Source of the DNA: an uncultured Aquimarina sp.
GTDB taxonomy: Bacteria > Bacteroidota > Bacteroidia > Flavobacteriales > Flavobacteriaceae
Reading direction: 5' to 3'
Assembly (NCBI GenBank): GCA_947498815.1
Contig: CANMLU010000012.1
Coordinates: 98,371-162,370 of the forward strand
DNA length: 64,000 nt
Below, piece by piece: positions 36,066-45,249 of this stretch. The notes under the pieces are model-generated. The model ran no database searches. It had not been told where the DNA came from and was given only the letters and a program-made list of their open reading frames with translations. Each line of letters starts with the position of its first letter. The stretch's first letter is position 1. The position numbers were made by a program, and so were the translations under genes.

Positions 36066-39000
36066 ATGAATAAATTAATATATAGCTGTTTTGTAGTACT
36101 TGTCCTGATTTCTTGTGGTAAAGAACAATCATTGGATGATAATGCTGGGAATAACGCGATACTATTTACCAAACTGGACCCTACAACTACCAATGTTGAT
36201 TTTATTAACCAGGTAAATAACGAGAAGGACTTTAATATATTTACGTATCGCAATTTTTATAACGGTGGTGGGGTTGCAATTGGTGATATTAATAACGATG
36301 GTTTGCCAGACTTATATCTTACTGCAAATCGAAAAGAAAACAAACTCTACCTTAATAAAGGCAACTTCATATTTGAAGATATTTCCGAAACCTCGAAAAC
36401 AACAGGAAAAAATGCATGGTCAACAGGTGTAGTGATGGTAGATATTAATGCAGATGGGCTATTGGATATTTACGTTTGTAATGCTGGTAATGTAAAAGGT
36501 GACGATCAAAAAAATGAACTTTTTATCAATAATGGTCCTTCGACAAACTCAGGAACCATAACTTTTACAGAAAAAGCAGCCGATTACAATCTAGCGGATA
36601 GCGGGTTTACAACTCATGCGGCTTTTTTTGATTATGACAGGGATGGAGATCTGGATGTTTATCTTTTAAATAATAGTTTTATCCCGGTAAGTAGTCTTGG
36701 CTATGTAAACAAGCGTAATCTTAGAGCCAAAGATTGGAATATTCCTGAAATTCTTAAAGGTGGAGGAGATAAATTACTTCGTAATGATGATGGGATTTTT
36801 AAAGACGTGAGTGAGTCGGCAGGAATATATGGTAGTCTAATTGGTTTTGGGCTAGGAGTTACTATAGGAGATGTCAATCATGATTTGCTTCCGGATATCT
36901 ATGTCTCCAATGATTTTTATGAAAGAGACTATCTCTACATTAACAAGGGAGATGGAACATTTTCTGAGGAAATAAAAGATTGGATGCAACACCTCAGTAT
37001 TTCATCCATGGGAGCAGATATGGCAGATATTAACAATGATGGTCATCCGGAAATTTTTGTAACCGATATGCTGCCCGAGGGAGATCAAAGACTCAAAGAA
37101 ACAAGCTCTTTTGAGAGTTATGATGTATACACGTTAAAGAAGAGTCGTGATTTTTATAACCAGTATATGCAAAACTCTTTGCAGCTTAATAATGGAGACA
37201 ACTCCTTCTCCGAGATTGCTTTTTATAGTGGTGTCGCAAAAACAGATTGGAGTTGGGGAGCGTTATTATTCGATATGGATAATGATGGATATCGGGATAT
37301 CTATGTTAGTAATGGCATTTACCATGATCTAACCAATCAGGATTTCATGAACTTTTTTGCCAATGATATCATCCAAAAAATGATGCTTACCGGAAAGAAA
37401 GAAGAAGTAGATTCTATTATCAATAAAATGCCATCTACTCCTATTCCAAATTATGCGTTCAAGAATAATAAAGATCTTACATTTTCAGATACTACCGCAG
37501 ACTGGGGATTTGATGAACCTACATTTTCAAATGGGTCTGCTTATGGAGATCTTGATAATGATGGCGATTTGGATTTGATTGTCAATAATTTCAATATGCC
37601 AGTATCCATATATCAAAATAATAGCGAACGAGAGCAAAACGATTACCTAAAGATAAAGCTCAAAGGAAGCGATAAGAACACCTATGGGATAGGTAGTATT
37701 GTAGAAATATTTTCTCGGGATAAGATTATAAGACAAGAACTAATCCCTTCAAGAGGTTTTCAATCGTCAGTAGAGTATACCATGACAATCGGATTGGGAA
37801 AAAATCAAATAATAGATTCTTTGCAAGTTATATTTCCAGATGGTAAAACACAGATTATAACCGATATTGCATTAAATTCTTTGATAACATTGGATCAAAA
37901 AGATGCTACACAAGATTATAGGCATAAGCCCGCTCAAGTAAATAGATATTTTGAGAGTATAACACATGAACTTCCGGCTCATGAGGAAGATCCATATGTA
38001 GATTTTGATTATGAAGGATTGATTTACAAAATGCAATCTCGAGAAGGACCAGCTTTGGCAATTGGAGATGTTAATAATGATGGAAATGATGATGTATTTA
38101 TTGGTGGAGCATATAAGCAAACAGGAAAACTTTATCTTCAAAGCGATGATGGAAAACTAAAACCAACTACATTCGAAACAGAAGAGGCTTTTGAAGATAT
38201 TGTAGCTGTTTTTGAAGATATTGATGGCGATAAAGATGTCGACTTAATTATTGGCTCAGGAGGCAATTTTAAGGGGGCAAGAACAGGGGTAAGAAGCTAT
38301 ATAAATGATGGTACAGGTAATTTTTCAAGAGGAAATATAATTCTTCCCACAAAAACCAATATAGCTACATTGGCGACACATGATTATGATCAGGATGGAG
38401 ATATAGACCTTTTTATTGGTAGCCAAAGTGTGGTAGGTATTTATGGAATGTCTCCACAAAGCTATCTAATGGAAAATGACGGGAGAGGTAATTTCATTGA
38501 TGTTACAAATAAGAAAGCCACGGCAGTGAAAACTGTTGGTATGGTTACAGATGCAATCTGGCAAGATATAGACGGGGATGACAAAAAAGATTTAATTGTG
38601 GTAGGAGAATGGATGTCTCCCAAGATATTTTTAAACAAGGATACAGAACTAAACCTGTTTTCGACCAATTTGGATAGTATTTCGGGTTGGTTTAATACAG
38701 TAGAAGCCAAGGATCTGGATAAAGACGGAGATATTGATTTGGTGTTAGGAAATAGGGGATTAAATGCCGCATATCATGCCAATGATGAATCTCCAGTTAA
38801 AATGTTTATTAATGATTTTGATAACAATGGAACATTTGAGCAGATTTTCACACAAACTATAAAGGGAAAAGATATCCCTATACACTTAAAAAATGAAATT
38901 ACGGGCCAAATCAATTCTTTGAAAAAACAAAATCTGAAATTTTCTGAATACGCTACAAAATCTATGGAAGAGTTATTCTCTGCAGAAGTTTTACAGAATA

Positions 39001-39389
39001 CGACTATAAAGAAGGTGAATAATTTCACGAGCTTGATAGCATACAATGATGGCAAAGGAAATTTTGAGGTCATAGCATTACCCAAAGAGGCTCAATTATC
39101 CTGTATTTGTGATATAGAAACAGAAGACTTGAATAAAGATGGTATTTTGGATTTAATTTTAGCCGGGAATAACTATAATTTTAAACCTCAGTTTTCGAGA
39201 TTAGATGCTAGTATGGGTAACGTATTACTTAGTAGCGGTAAGCGAGAATACATTAATCAAAAGGCTTCTGGATTCTCTGTAAAAGAAGAAGTAAGAGCCA
39301 TGCAATGGTTAAAAAACAAATCAGGAGAAAAATATCTGATCACGGGTATTAATAACGAAGCTCCAAAGATTTTCAAATTGAATGATTAG
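36066..39389 (+). CDS. FG-GAP/VCBS repeat lipoprotein with ASPIC/UnbV domain, paralogue 2
   Basis: This 1107-residue lipoprotein (VLVLISCGKEQ) begins 1 bp after the stop of paralogue 1, so they are translated from one message. It has the same order: an FG-GAP propeller with DYDRDGDLDVYLLN and DLDNDGDLDLIVNN, an ASPIC/UnbV segment (LIPSRGFQSSVEYTMTIGLG), and a second FG-GAP set (IGDVNNDGNDDVFIGG, DLDKDGDIDLVLGN). Many calcium-like loops are visible. The family is widespread in Bacteroidota and is thought to bind glycans or act as a surface scaffold, but no reaction is established. Confidence 0.9.
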   Translation: MNKLIYSCFVVLVLISCGKEQSLDDNAGNNAILFTKLDPTTTNVDFINQVNNEKDFNIFTYRNFYNGGGVAIGDINNDGLPDLYLTANRKENKLYLNKGNFIFEDISETSKTTGKNAWSTGVVMVDINADGLLDIYVCNAGNVKGDDQKNELFINNGPSTNSGTITFTEKAADYNLADSGFTTHAAFFDYDRDGDLDVYLLNNSFIPVSSLGYVNKRNLRAKDWNIPEILKGGGDKLLRNDDGIFKDVSESAGIYGSLIGFGLGVTIGDVNHDLLPDIYVSNDFYERDYLYINKGDGTFSEEIKDWMQHLSISSMGADMADINNDGHPEIFVTDMLPEGDQRLKETSSFESYDVYTLKKSRDFYNQYMQNSLQLNNGDNSFSEIAFYSGVAKTDWSWGALLFDMDNDGYRDIYVSNGIYHDLTNQDFMNFFANDIIQKMMLTGKKEEVDSIINKMPSTPIPNYAFKNNKDLTFSDTTADWGFDEPTFSNGSAYGDLDNDGDLDLIVNNFNMPVSIYQNNSEREQNDYLKIKLKGSDKNTYGIGSIVEIFSRDKIIRQELIPSRGFQSSVEYTMTIGLGKNQIIDSLQVIFPDGKTQIITDIALNSLITLDQKDATQDYRHKPAQVNRYFESITHELPAHEEDPYVDFDYEGLIYKMQSREGPALAIGDVNNDGNDDVFIGGAYKQTGKLYLQSDDGKLKPTTFETEEAFEDIVAVFEDIDGDKDVDLIIGSGGNFKGARTGVRSYINDGTGNFSRGNIILPTKTNIATLATHDYDQDGDIDLFIGSQSVVGIYGMSPQSYLMENDGRGNFIDVTNKKATAVKTVGMVTDAIWQDIDGDDKKDLIVVGEWMSPKIFLNKDTELNLFSTNLDSISGWFNTVEAKDLDKDGDIDLVLGNRGLNAAYHANDESPVKMFINDFDNNGTFEQIFTQTIKGKDIPIHLKNEITGQINSLKKQNLKFSEYATKSMEELFSAEVLQNTTIKKVNNFTSLIAYNDGKGNFEVIALPKEAQLSCICDIETEDLNKDGILDLILAGNNYNFKPQFSRLDASMGNVLLSSGKREYINQKASGFSVKEEVRAMQWLKNKSGEKYLITGINNEAPKIFKLND

Positions 39390-39411
39390 TTCTTGAATAG
39401 ACTCAAAAAAG

Positions 39412-42400
39412 ATGATCAGAAAAACAATCATATCAATTTTAGGAATCCTATTTCTTTGTAGTTGTAATAAACAAAAAATACAACAAGGAGGGTTATTTGA
39501 TGAGGTAACCTCTCAAACCACAAATGTGATTTTTCAAAATACATTAACTCCAAATGAGAATCTCAATATTCTGGATTATCTGTATTTTTTTAATGGAGCG
39601 GGTGTAGCGGTAGGTGATATCAATAACGATGATTTGGTGGATGTCTTTTTTACATCAAATCAAGGAGAGAATAAACTATATCTCAACAAAGGAAACTTTC
39701 AATTCGAAGATATTACTCAAAAAGCAGGAGTCGTAGGAAATTCTGATTGGAACACAGGAACAGTAATAGCAGACATAAATGGTGATGGTCTTTTGGATAT
39801 TTATGTTTGTGCGGTAGTCGGCTTAAAAGGATTAAATGGTGCCAACGAGTTATTTATTAATAACGGTGATACTACATTTTCTGAGCAAGCTTCGGATTAT
39901 GGATTGAATTTTCAAAACTATTCAACTTCTGCTAGTTTCTTTGATTATGATAATGATGGAGATCTGGACATGTACCTTTTAAATCATGCAGTACATACAC
40001 AAAATTCTTTCGGAAGAGCTTCATTGCGCAATACACGAAGTAATGAGAGTGGTGATAAATTATTACGCAATGATGGAGAAATATTTACCGATGTTAGTGA
40101 AAAAGCGGGTATTTATGGAGGGGCAAATGGATATGGTTTGGGGATAACAACCGCCGATTTTAATAACGATGGGTATACAGATATCTATGTAAGTAATGAT
40201 TTTCATGAAGATGATTACTATTATATCAATAATGGAGACGGAACCTTTGATGAGCAATTAAAGAAACGCTTTGGCCACGTTAGTCGTTTTTCGATGGGCA
40301 GTGACAATGCAGATATTAATCACGACGGTTATCCGGATATTTTAACGCTAGACATGACTCCGGAAGATGAAAAAATACTAAAATCTTCAGCTGGGGATGA
40401 AACCATTGATATGCTCAATATGAGAATCAATCGACTGGGATACCATTATCAATATGCTCGAAATATGCTCCAAATAAACCATAGAGGGCGATATTATACC
40501 GAAACGGCATTGCTTAGTGGTATTGCATCTACAGATTGGAGTTGGAGTGCGTTATTTGCGGATTATGACCAAGATGGAGAGCAAGATATCTTTATATCTA
40601 ATGGAATACCAAAACGACCCAATGATCTGGATTATATCAAGTACATCTCTAACGAAAAAATTCAGGAGAAGATGACCAAAACCAAATTAGTCGATCAAGA
40701 AGCATTAGATATTATGCCTTCGGGATCTGTCAAAAATTATGTGTTTCAAGGTTCATCGGGACTTCAATTTGAGAATAAGTCCGAAACTTGGTTGCCTAAT
40801 ACTGAAAGCGTTTCAACGGGTAGTGCCTATGCCGATTTTGATAATGATGGAGATTTAGATATTGTTGCAAATACAATAAATACTCCTGCTGTTTTTTATA
40901 GAAACAAGACCAATGAAACCTCAAATTACTTAAAACTAAACTTTCAATATAAGAGAAAAAACCCTTATGGTATAGGAACGAAGGTGATATCATATCATAG
41001 CGGGATAGCGCAATTCAAACAATTGTTTACCACAAAAGGTTTTCAATCTTCCTCAGAACCCATCATTCATTTTGGGTATGGCAATGTAGAAGAAGTAGAT
41101 TCTCTTAAGATTATCTGGCCAGACAATACCATCCAAGTGGCAGAGAATATAAAAACAAATCAAACTTTAAGTATTAAAGTTCTCCATAAAAGAAGTCCTG
41201 TGCATTATAATAGGTTGTTTCCAGAACCAGAAGGGTGGTTCAAAAAAATCGATAGTATTGTAGGTTTTGGTTATGCACATAAAGAAAATAATTACGTAGA
41301 TTTTAATCGTCAGAAGTTGATCCCTTATAAAGTTTCAGATCGCGGACCTGCAACAGTGATAGGAGACCTGAACGGAGATGGAAAAGATGATATTTTCTTC
41401 GGGAATTCTAAAAGTGAAGCCTCCAAAGTGTTCTACCAAATAGCCAACGGTTTTGAGGAACAAAAAATGAATGTTCTTGAAGATGATAGGGGTAAAGAAG
41501 ACGTAGCCGCAGTAATCGAAGATTTTAATAATGATGGCAAAAATGATCTCTTGGTAGCATCTTCCGGAGGAGAATACTATGGTGCTTCAGAACAATTGAT
41601 AGATCGATTATACCTCAATTCTGAAACAGGGTTGTCCAAGGCAAAATTTCCAGAATTGTATGAACATGAATCCGTAATTAAGCCCTGTGATATTGACCAA
41701 GATGGAGATATAGATCTTTTTGTAGGAGGATATGTCGTGTCTAATGATTTTGGAAAATTTCCAAATTCTTATGTGTTGATGAACGATAACGGAAGTTTCG
41801 CCATAAAAGAAAATGATGAGATACAACATGTAGGTATGGTGACAGATGCGGTTTGGACGGATTTTGATGGAGATAAAATCAAGGATTTGATAGTTGTTGG
41901 GGAATGGATGTCGCCTACTTTCTTTAAAAACACCAATGGTATTTTAACGAATGTTACGGCATCGGTAATCAAAGAAAAACAAAATGGATTGTGGCAATCT
42001 ATTCAAGAATTTGATATAGATAATGATGGAGATTTGGATTATTTACTTGGAAATTTTGGTTTAAACACCAAGTTAAAAGCTTCATTAGAGTATCCGATGC
42101 GATTATATTATTCCGATTTTGACGAGAATAACAAAACTGAAACAATTCTTGCTATCTCAAAAAATGATAAATATTATACAACCTTGGGATTGGACGAATT
42201 GTCTGGACAATTGAATTTTTTACGAAAGAAATTTACTACCTATAACGCATTTGCAGGCAATACCGTCGAAGAAATATTTGGAGAAGAAATGTTAAACAAG
42301 GCAACTCTTTTTGAAGTTCATCAATTAGCATCGGGTTACTTAAAAAATGAAAACGGAACATTTGTCTTTATTCCTTTTGAAGATCAACTTCAAGTGGCGC

Positions 42401-42681
42401 CAATCACCAAAATGTTAAAGCATGATTTCAATCATGATGGACAAGAAGAAGTGTTTTTGGCTGGTAACTATTTTGGAGTGATTCCGTATCACGGAAGATT
42501 TGATGGTTTTGCAGGAGCATTACTGCAACAAAATGATAAAATTATTAATGCAGATCAACTTAATATAAACCTTACTCAAAAATCCGTAAGAGGCCTAAAT
42601 ATTATTAATTTTACTGATAAAGAGTATTTGCTTATTACAATAAACAATGAAAAAGCCGAGATGTATGAATTCACCAAATAA
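39412..42681 (+). CDS. FG-GAP/VCBS repeat lipoprotein with ASPIC/UnbV domain, paralogue 3
   Basis: This 1089-residue lipoprotein (LFLCSCNKQK) starts 22 bp after paralogue 2. It repeats the same architecture: FG-GAP motifs (DYDNDGDLDMYLLN, DFDNDGDLDIVANT), then an ASPIC/UnbV region (FTTKGFQSSSEPIIHFGYG), then further FG-GAP loops (DLNGDGKDDIFFGN, DIDNDGDLDYLLGN). Three such paralogues in tandem suggest duplication within this locus. Its 3' end overlaps the haloperoxidase-like gene by 17-35 bp, depending on which start that gene uses. Confidence 0.9.
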   Translation: MIRKTIISILGILFLCSCNKQKIQQGGLFDEVTSQTTNVIFQNTLTPNENLNILDYLYFFNGAGVAVGDINNDDLVDVFFTSNQGENKLYLNKGNFQFEDITQKAGVVGNSDWNTGTVIADINGDGLLDIYVCAVVGLKGLNGANELFINNGDTTFSEQASDYGLNFQNYSTSASFFDYDNDGDLDMYLLNHAVHTQNSFGRASLRNTRSNESGDKLLRNDGEIFTDVSEKAGIYGGANGYGLGITTADFNNDGYTDIYVSNDFHEDDYYYINNGDGTFDEQLKKRFGHVSRFSMGSDNADINHDGYPDILTLDMTPEDEKILKSSAGDETIDMLNMRINRLGYHYQYARNMLQINHRGRYYTETALLSGIASTDWSWSALFADYDQDGEQDIFISNGIPKRPNDLDYIKYISNEKIQEKMTKTKLVDQEALDIMPSGSVKNYVFQGSSGLQFENKSETWLPNTESVSTGSAYADFDNDGDLDIVANTINTPAVFYRNKTNETSNYLKLNFQYKRKNPYGIGTKVISYHSGIAQFKQLFTTKGFQSSSEPIIHFGYGNVEEVDSLKIIWPDNTIQVAENIKTNQTLSIKVLHKRSPVHYNRLFPEPEGWFKKIDSIVGFGYAHKENNYVDFNRQKLIPYKVSDRGPATVIGDLNGDGKDDIFFGNSKSEASKVFYQIANGFEEQKMNVLEDDRGKEDVAAVIEDFNNDGKNDLLVASSGGEYYGASEQLIDRLYLNSETGLSKAKFPELYEHESVIKPCDIDQDGDIDLFVGGYVVSNDFGKFPNSYVLMNDNGSFAIKENDEIQHVGMVTDAVWTDFDGDKIKDLIVVGEWMSPTFFKNTNGILTNVTASVIKEKQNGLWQSIQEFDIDNDGDLDYLLGNFGLNTKLKASLEYPMRLYYSDFDENNKTETILAISKNDKYYTTLGLDELSGQLNFLRKKFTTYNAFAGNTVEEIFGEEMLNKATLFEVHQLASGYLKNENGTFVFIPFEDQLQVAPITKMLKHDFNHDGQEEVFLAGNYFGVIPYHGRFDGFAGALLQQNDKIINADQLNINLTQKSVRGLNIINFTDKEYLLITINNEKAEMYEFTK

Positions 42682-44044
42682 AAAATATAATAATTCGTCC
42701 TTTCAAAAGGTGTTCAAAGGGCAAATTGCGTTTTTATACTTTTTCTTATTTCTAATTACATTAACCTCTTGCCAAAAGAAGGAAGAAATCAACATCACTC
42801 CAGATGATTTTCATAATGTTGTGGATAAACTTACTGAAGTAATGGTTCATGATATTTTTTCTCCTCCGGTGGCAAGCAGAATATACAATTACCCCAATAT
42901 AGCTGCGTATGAAGTTATTTCTCAGGGTAACAAGGCGTATAAAACATTGTCAGGTCAATTGCACGGTCTTAAGCCAATCCCAAAAATAGATACTACCAAA
43001 GCCATTAATTTTAAAGTGGCGGCACTGGTAGCGTATATAGAAGTGGGTAAAGAGCTTGTTTTTTCTGAAGACAGAATCGAAGTATACCGAGATAGCTTAT
43101 ATAATTCATGGAGTAGCAGTAATCTGAATAGCTTTAATGACTCAAAAGCATATGGTTTGCAAGTTGCAGCGCACATAAAAGACTGGTTGGCTTTGGATAA
43201 TTATGCTCAAACACGTACAATGCCCAAGTTTTCTGTAAATACCGAGGATCCTGCGCGTTGGCAACCCACACCACCAGATTATATGGATGGAATAGAACCA
43301 CATTGGAGAGAAATCAGGCCTTTTATTATAGATTCATCTGCACAGTTTACACCATCAAAGCATCCTGATTTTTCATTAGAAAAAGAATCTCAATTTTATA
43401 AGGAACTCATAGAGACTTATGAAGTTGGAGTAAAAATTAAGGAAGAAGGAGAGGCTTCAGAAAAATTGGAAATAGCACAATTCTGGGATTGTAACCCTTA
43501 TGTATCTACACATAAAGGTCATTTAATGTTTGCAACAAAAAAGATAACCCCTGGAGCACACTGGATCGGGATTTGCAAAATAGCCAGTAAAAAAGCGAAT
43601 TCTGATTTTGACAAAACGGTTTATGCATATACCAAGACCTCAATTGCTATCGCGGATGCATTTATTAGTTGTTGGGATGAGAAATATCGCAGCAATTTGA
43701 TACGCCCAGAAACTTTGATTAATCAACATATCGATGAAAATTGGGAGCCAGTATTGCAAACTCCTCCTTTTCCCGAATATACAAGCGGTCATTCTGTGGT
43801 TTCTGGAGCAGCTTCCATAGTGCTAACAGATATTTTTGGAGATAATTTTGAATTTAATGACAATACCGAAGTGCAATATGGATTACCCATACGTTCATTT
43901 ATGTCTTTTAATAAAGCAGCCGAAGAAGCAGCAATTAGTAGGTTGTATGGTGGTATCCATTATCGTGCAGCAATCGACTTGGGCCTTGATCAGGGTCGAG
44001 AATTAGGTAAGTTTGTCGTTCAGAAACTTCAAATGGCGAACTAA
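42665..44044 (+). CDS. Vanadium-dependent haloperoxidase-like lipoprotein (PAP2 superfamily)
   Basis: The start is the ATG at 42665 (459 residues); another ATG at 42647 would overlap the preceding gene by 35 bp. The N-terminus has a lipoprotein signal (FLYFFLFLITLTSCQKK). The C-terminal part carries the PAP2/vanadium-haloperoxidase motifs RSNLIRPETLIN, EYTSGHSVVSGAA and RLYGGIHYRAAIDLG, matching the vanadate-binding Arg, Ser-Gly-His and His-Tyr-Arg set. Such enzymes oxidise halides with peroxide or act as phosphatases. It follows the FG-GAP genes in an overlapping operon, so it may act on the same surface substrate. Confidence 0.88.
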   Translation: MNSPNKKYNNSSFQKVFKGQIAFLYFFLFLITLTSCQKKEEINITPDDFHNVVDKLTEVMVHDIFSPPVASRIYNYPNIAAYEVISQGNKAYKTLSGQLHGLKPIPKIDTTKAINFKVAALVAYIEVGKELVFSEDRIEVYRDSLYNSWSSSNLNSFNDSKAYGLQVAAHIKDWLALDNYAQTRTMPKFSVNTEDPARWQPTPPDYMDGIEPHWREIRPFIIDSSAQFTPSKHPDFSLEKESQFYKELIETYEVGVKIKEEGEASEKLEIAQFWDCNPYVSTHKGHLMFATKKITPGAHWIGICKIASKKANSDFDKTVYAYTKTSIAIADAFISCWDEKYRSNLIRPETLINQHIDENWEPVLQTPPFPEYTSGHSVVSGAASIVLTDIFGDNFEFNDNTEVQYGLPIRSFMSFNKAAEEAAISRLYGGIHYRAAIDLGLDQGRELGKFVVQKLQMAN

Positions 44045-44067
44045 AAAAGAGTATAACAATTTTGTCA

Positions 44068-44979
44068 ATGAAGAAAATAGTAGTTATTGGTTTGGTCATT
44101 TTATTTGGCTTAACCGTATGGTACTTATTCATTAAAAAGAATGATTATCACATTACGTTTAATATCAATGCAGCTCCAGGAAGCGTATATCATCAAGTAA
44201 AAACCCCAAGGTATCTTGATGATGCATCTATTAACCAAGAGGTGCGGATCATAGATACGGAGCTTTTTAGATCCATTAAGCAGGAGGTTACTATTAGAGA
44301 TGAAAAAGTTATTCTAAATTGGAATTTCAAGAGTATTAACGATACCATAACCAAAATTAAAGTTGGTATTATTTCTAAAAACCATTCTTTAAAGAATAGA
44401 TTGAAAATAGTAGTAGGTTCATCTTCATTGGTGAAACTCATAAAGGAGGACTTAATTAATTTTAGAAAAGATCTTAGGGAATATACAAACACTTTTAAAG
44501 TTGTTGTAGATGGTGAAGCTGATATTCCTGCGATGCAAACACTTTCCATCTCTTCCAAAACAAGACGGTTCGGAAAAGCAGGAGAGATGATGGCACACAA
44601 TAGCCATTTGCATCCAAAATTGATAAAAAGAAATATCCAAAAGAATGGCTTTCCATATCTAAAAATAAAGAACTGGGATCAAGTAAAGGACTCGATATAT
44701 CTGGACTTTGGTTTTCCGATAGTGCCTCAAGATTCATTACCCGTGAACTCCAAGATAGCTTTCTCTAAAATAGCTTCTCAGAAAGCACTTAAAGCTACAT
44801 ATTATGGGGATTATAGGAGCAGCGATGAAGCTTGGTTTGTTTTGCTGGAATATGCAGCCAAGAATAATATTGAAGTAGAACCCAAACCTATAGAATTTTT
44901 TTACAATGATCCTATGATGGCGATAAATGAATTAGAATGGAAAGCAGAAATATATCTTCCGATTAAAACATACAATTAA
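44068..44979 (+). CDS. Membrane-anchored protein of unknown function (SRPBCC/GyrI-like suspected)
   Basis: The start is the ATG at 44068; a TTG two codons earlier is unlikely. The 303-residue protein starts MKKIVVIGLVILFGLTVWYL, an uncleaved membrane anchor, followed by a soluble body. The first half (about 30-150) has a beta-rich pattern reminiscent of START/SRPBCC domains (NINAAPGSVYHQV, VILNWNFKSI). The second half (about 155-303) is less clear, with ATYYGDYRSSDEAWFVLLEY like an AraC effector-binding domain. I do not assign a function. It is the last gene of the FG-GAP/haloperoxidase run, 23 bp after it. Confidence 0.7.
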   Translation: MKKIVVIGLVILFGLTVWYLFIKKNDYHITFNINAAPGSVYHQVKTPRYLDDASINQEVRIIDTELFRSIKQEVTIRDEKVILNWNFKSINDTITKIKVGIISKNHSLKNRLKIVVGSSSLVKLIKEDLINFRKDLREYTNTFKVVVDGEADIPAMQTLSISSKTRRFGKAGEMMAHNSHLHPKLIKRNIQKNGFPYLKIKNWDQVKDSIYLDFGFPIVPQDSLPVNSKIAFSKIASQKALKATYYGDYRSSDEAWFVLLEYAAKNNIEVEPKPIEFFYNDPMMAINELEWKAEIYLPIKTYN

Positions 44980-45079
44980 AGTATCCTTTTCGTTCGAAAA
45001 ATCTCTTGTGATATATACCATAATACCTGTTTTGTTTAGAAAAATCTAACAAAAATGAGGATACAGTATTTAAAAAATA

Positions 45080-45095
45080 ATACAAACGATTACAT
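45080..45095. promoter_or_regulatory. CG-centred candidate LacI-type operator upstream of the glycerol fusion gene
   Basis: ATACAAACGATTACAT matches the 25713 palindrome at 11 of 16 bases, including the ATACAAACG left half and TT in the right half. It lies 155 bp upstream of the GlpK-GlpD start. The right half is imperfect, so the site is weaker than the one at 25713. Confidence 0.45.
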
Positions 45096-45249
45096 TTTTT
45101 TTAATTGAGGATTATCTTTTCTATTGATGCAATACTATGGATATTTGTAATTAATAAGCCTCTTTTTTGAATTATAATCCTTTTTTTAGGAAATTTTATC
45201 CATATTTTCTTTTTCGAAATGAGTTAATATGGTAGTTAAATATTAAAGT

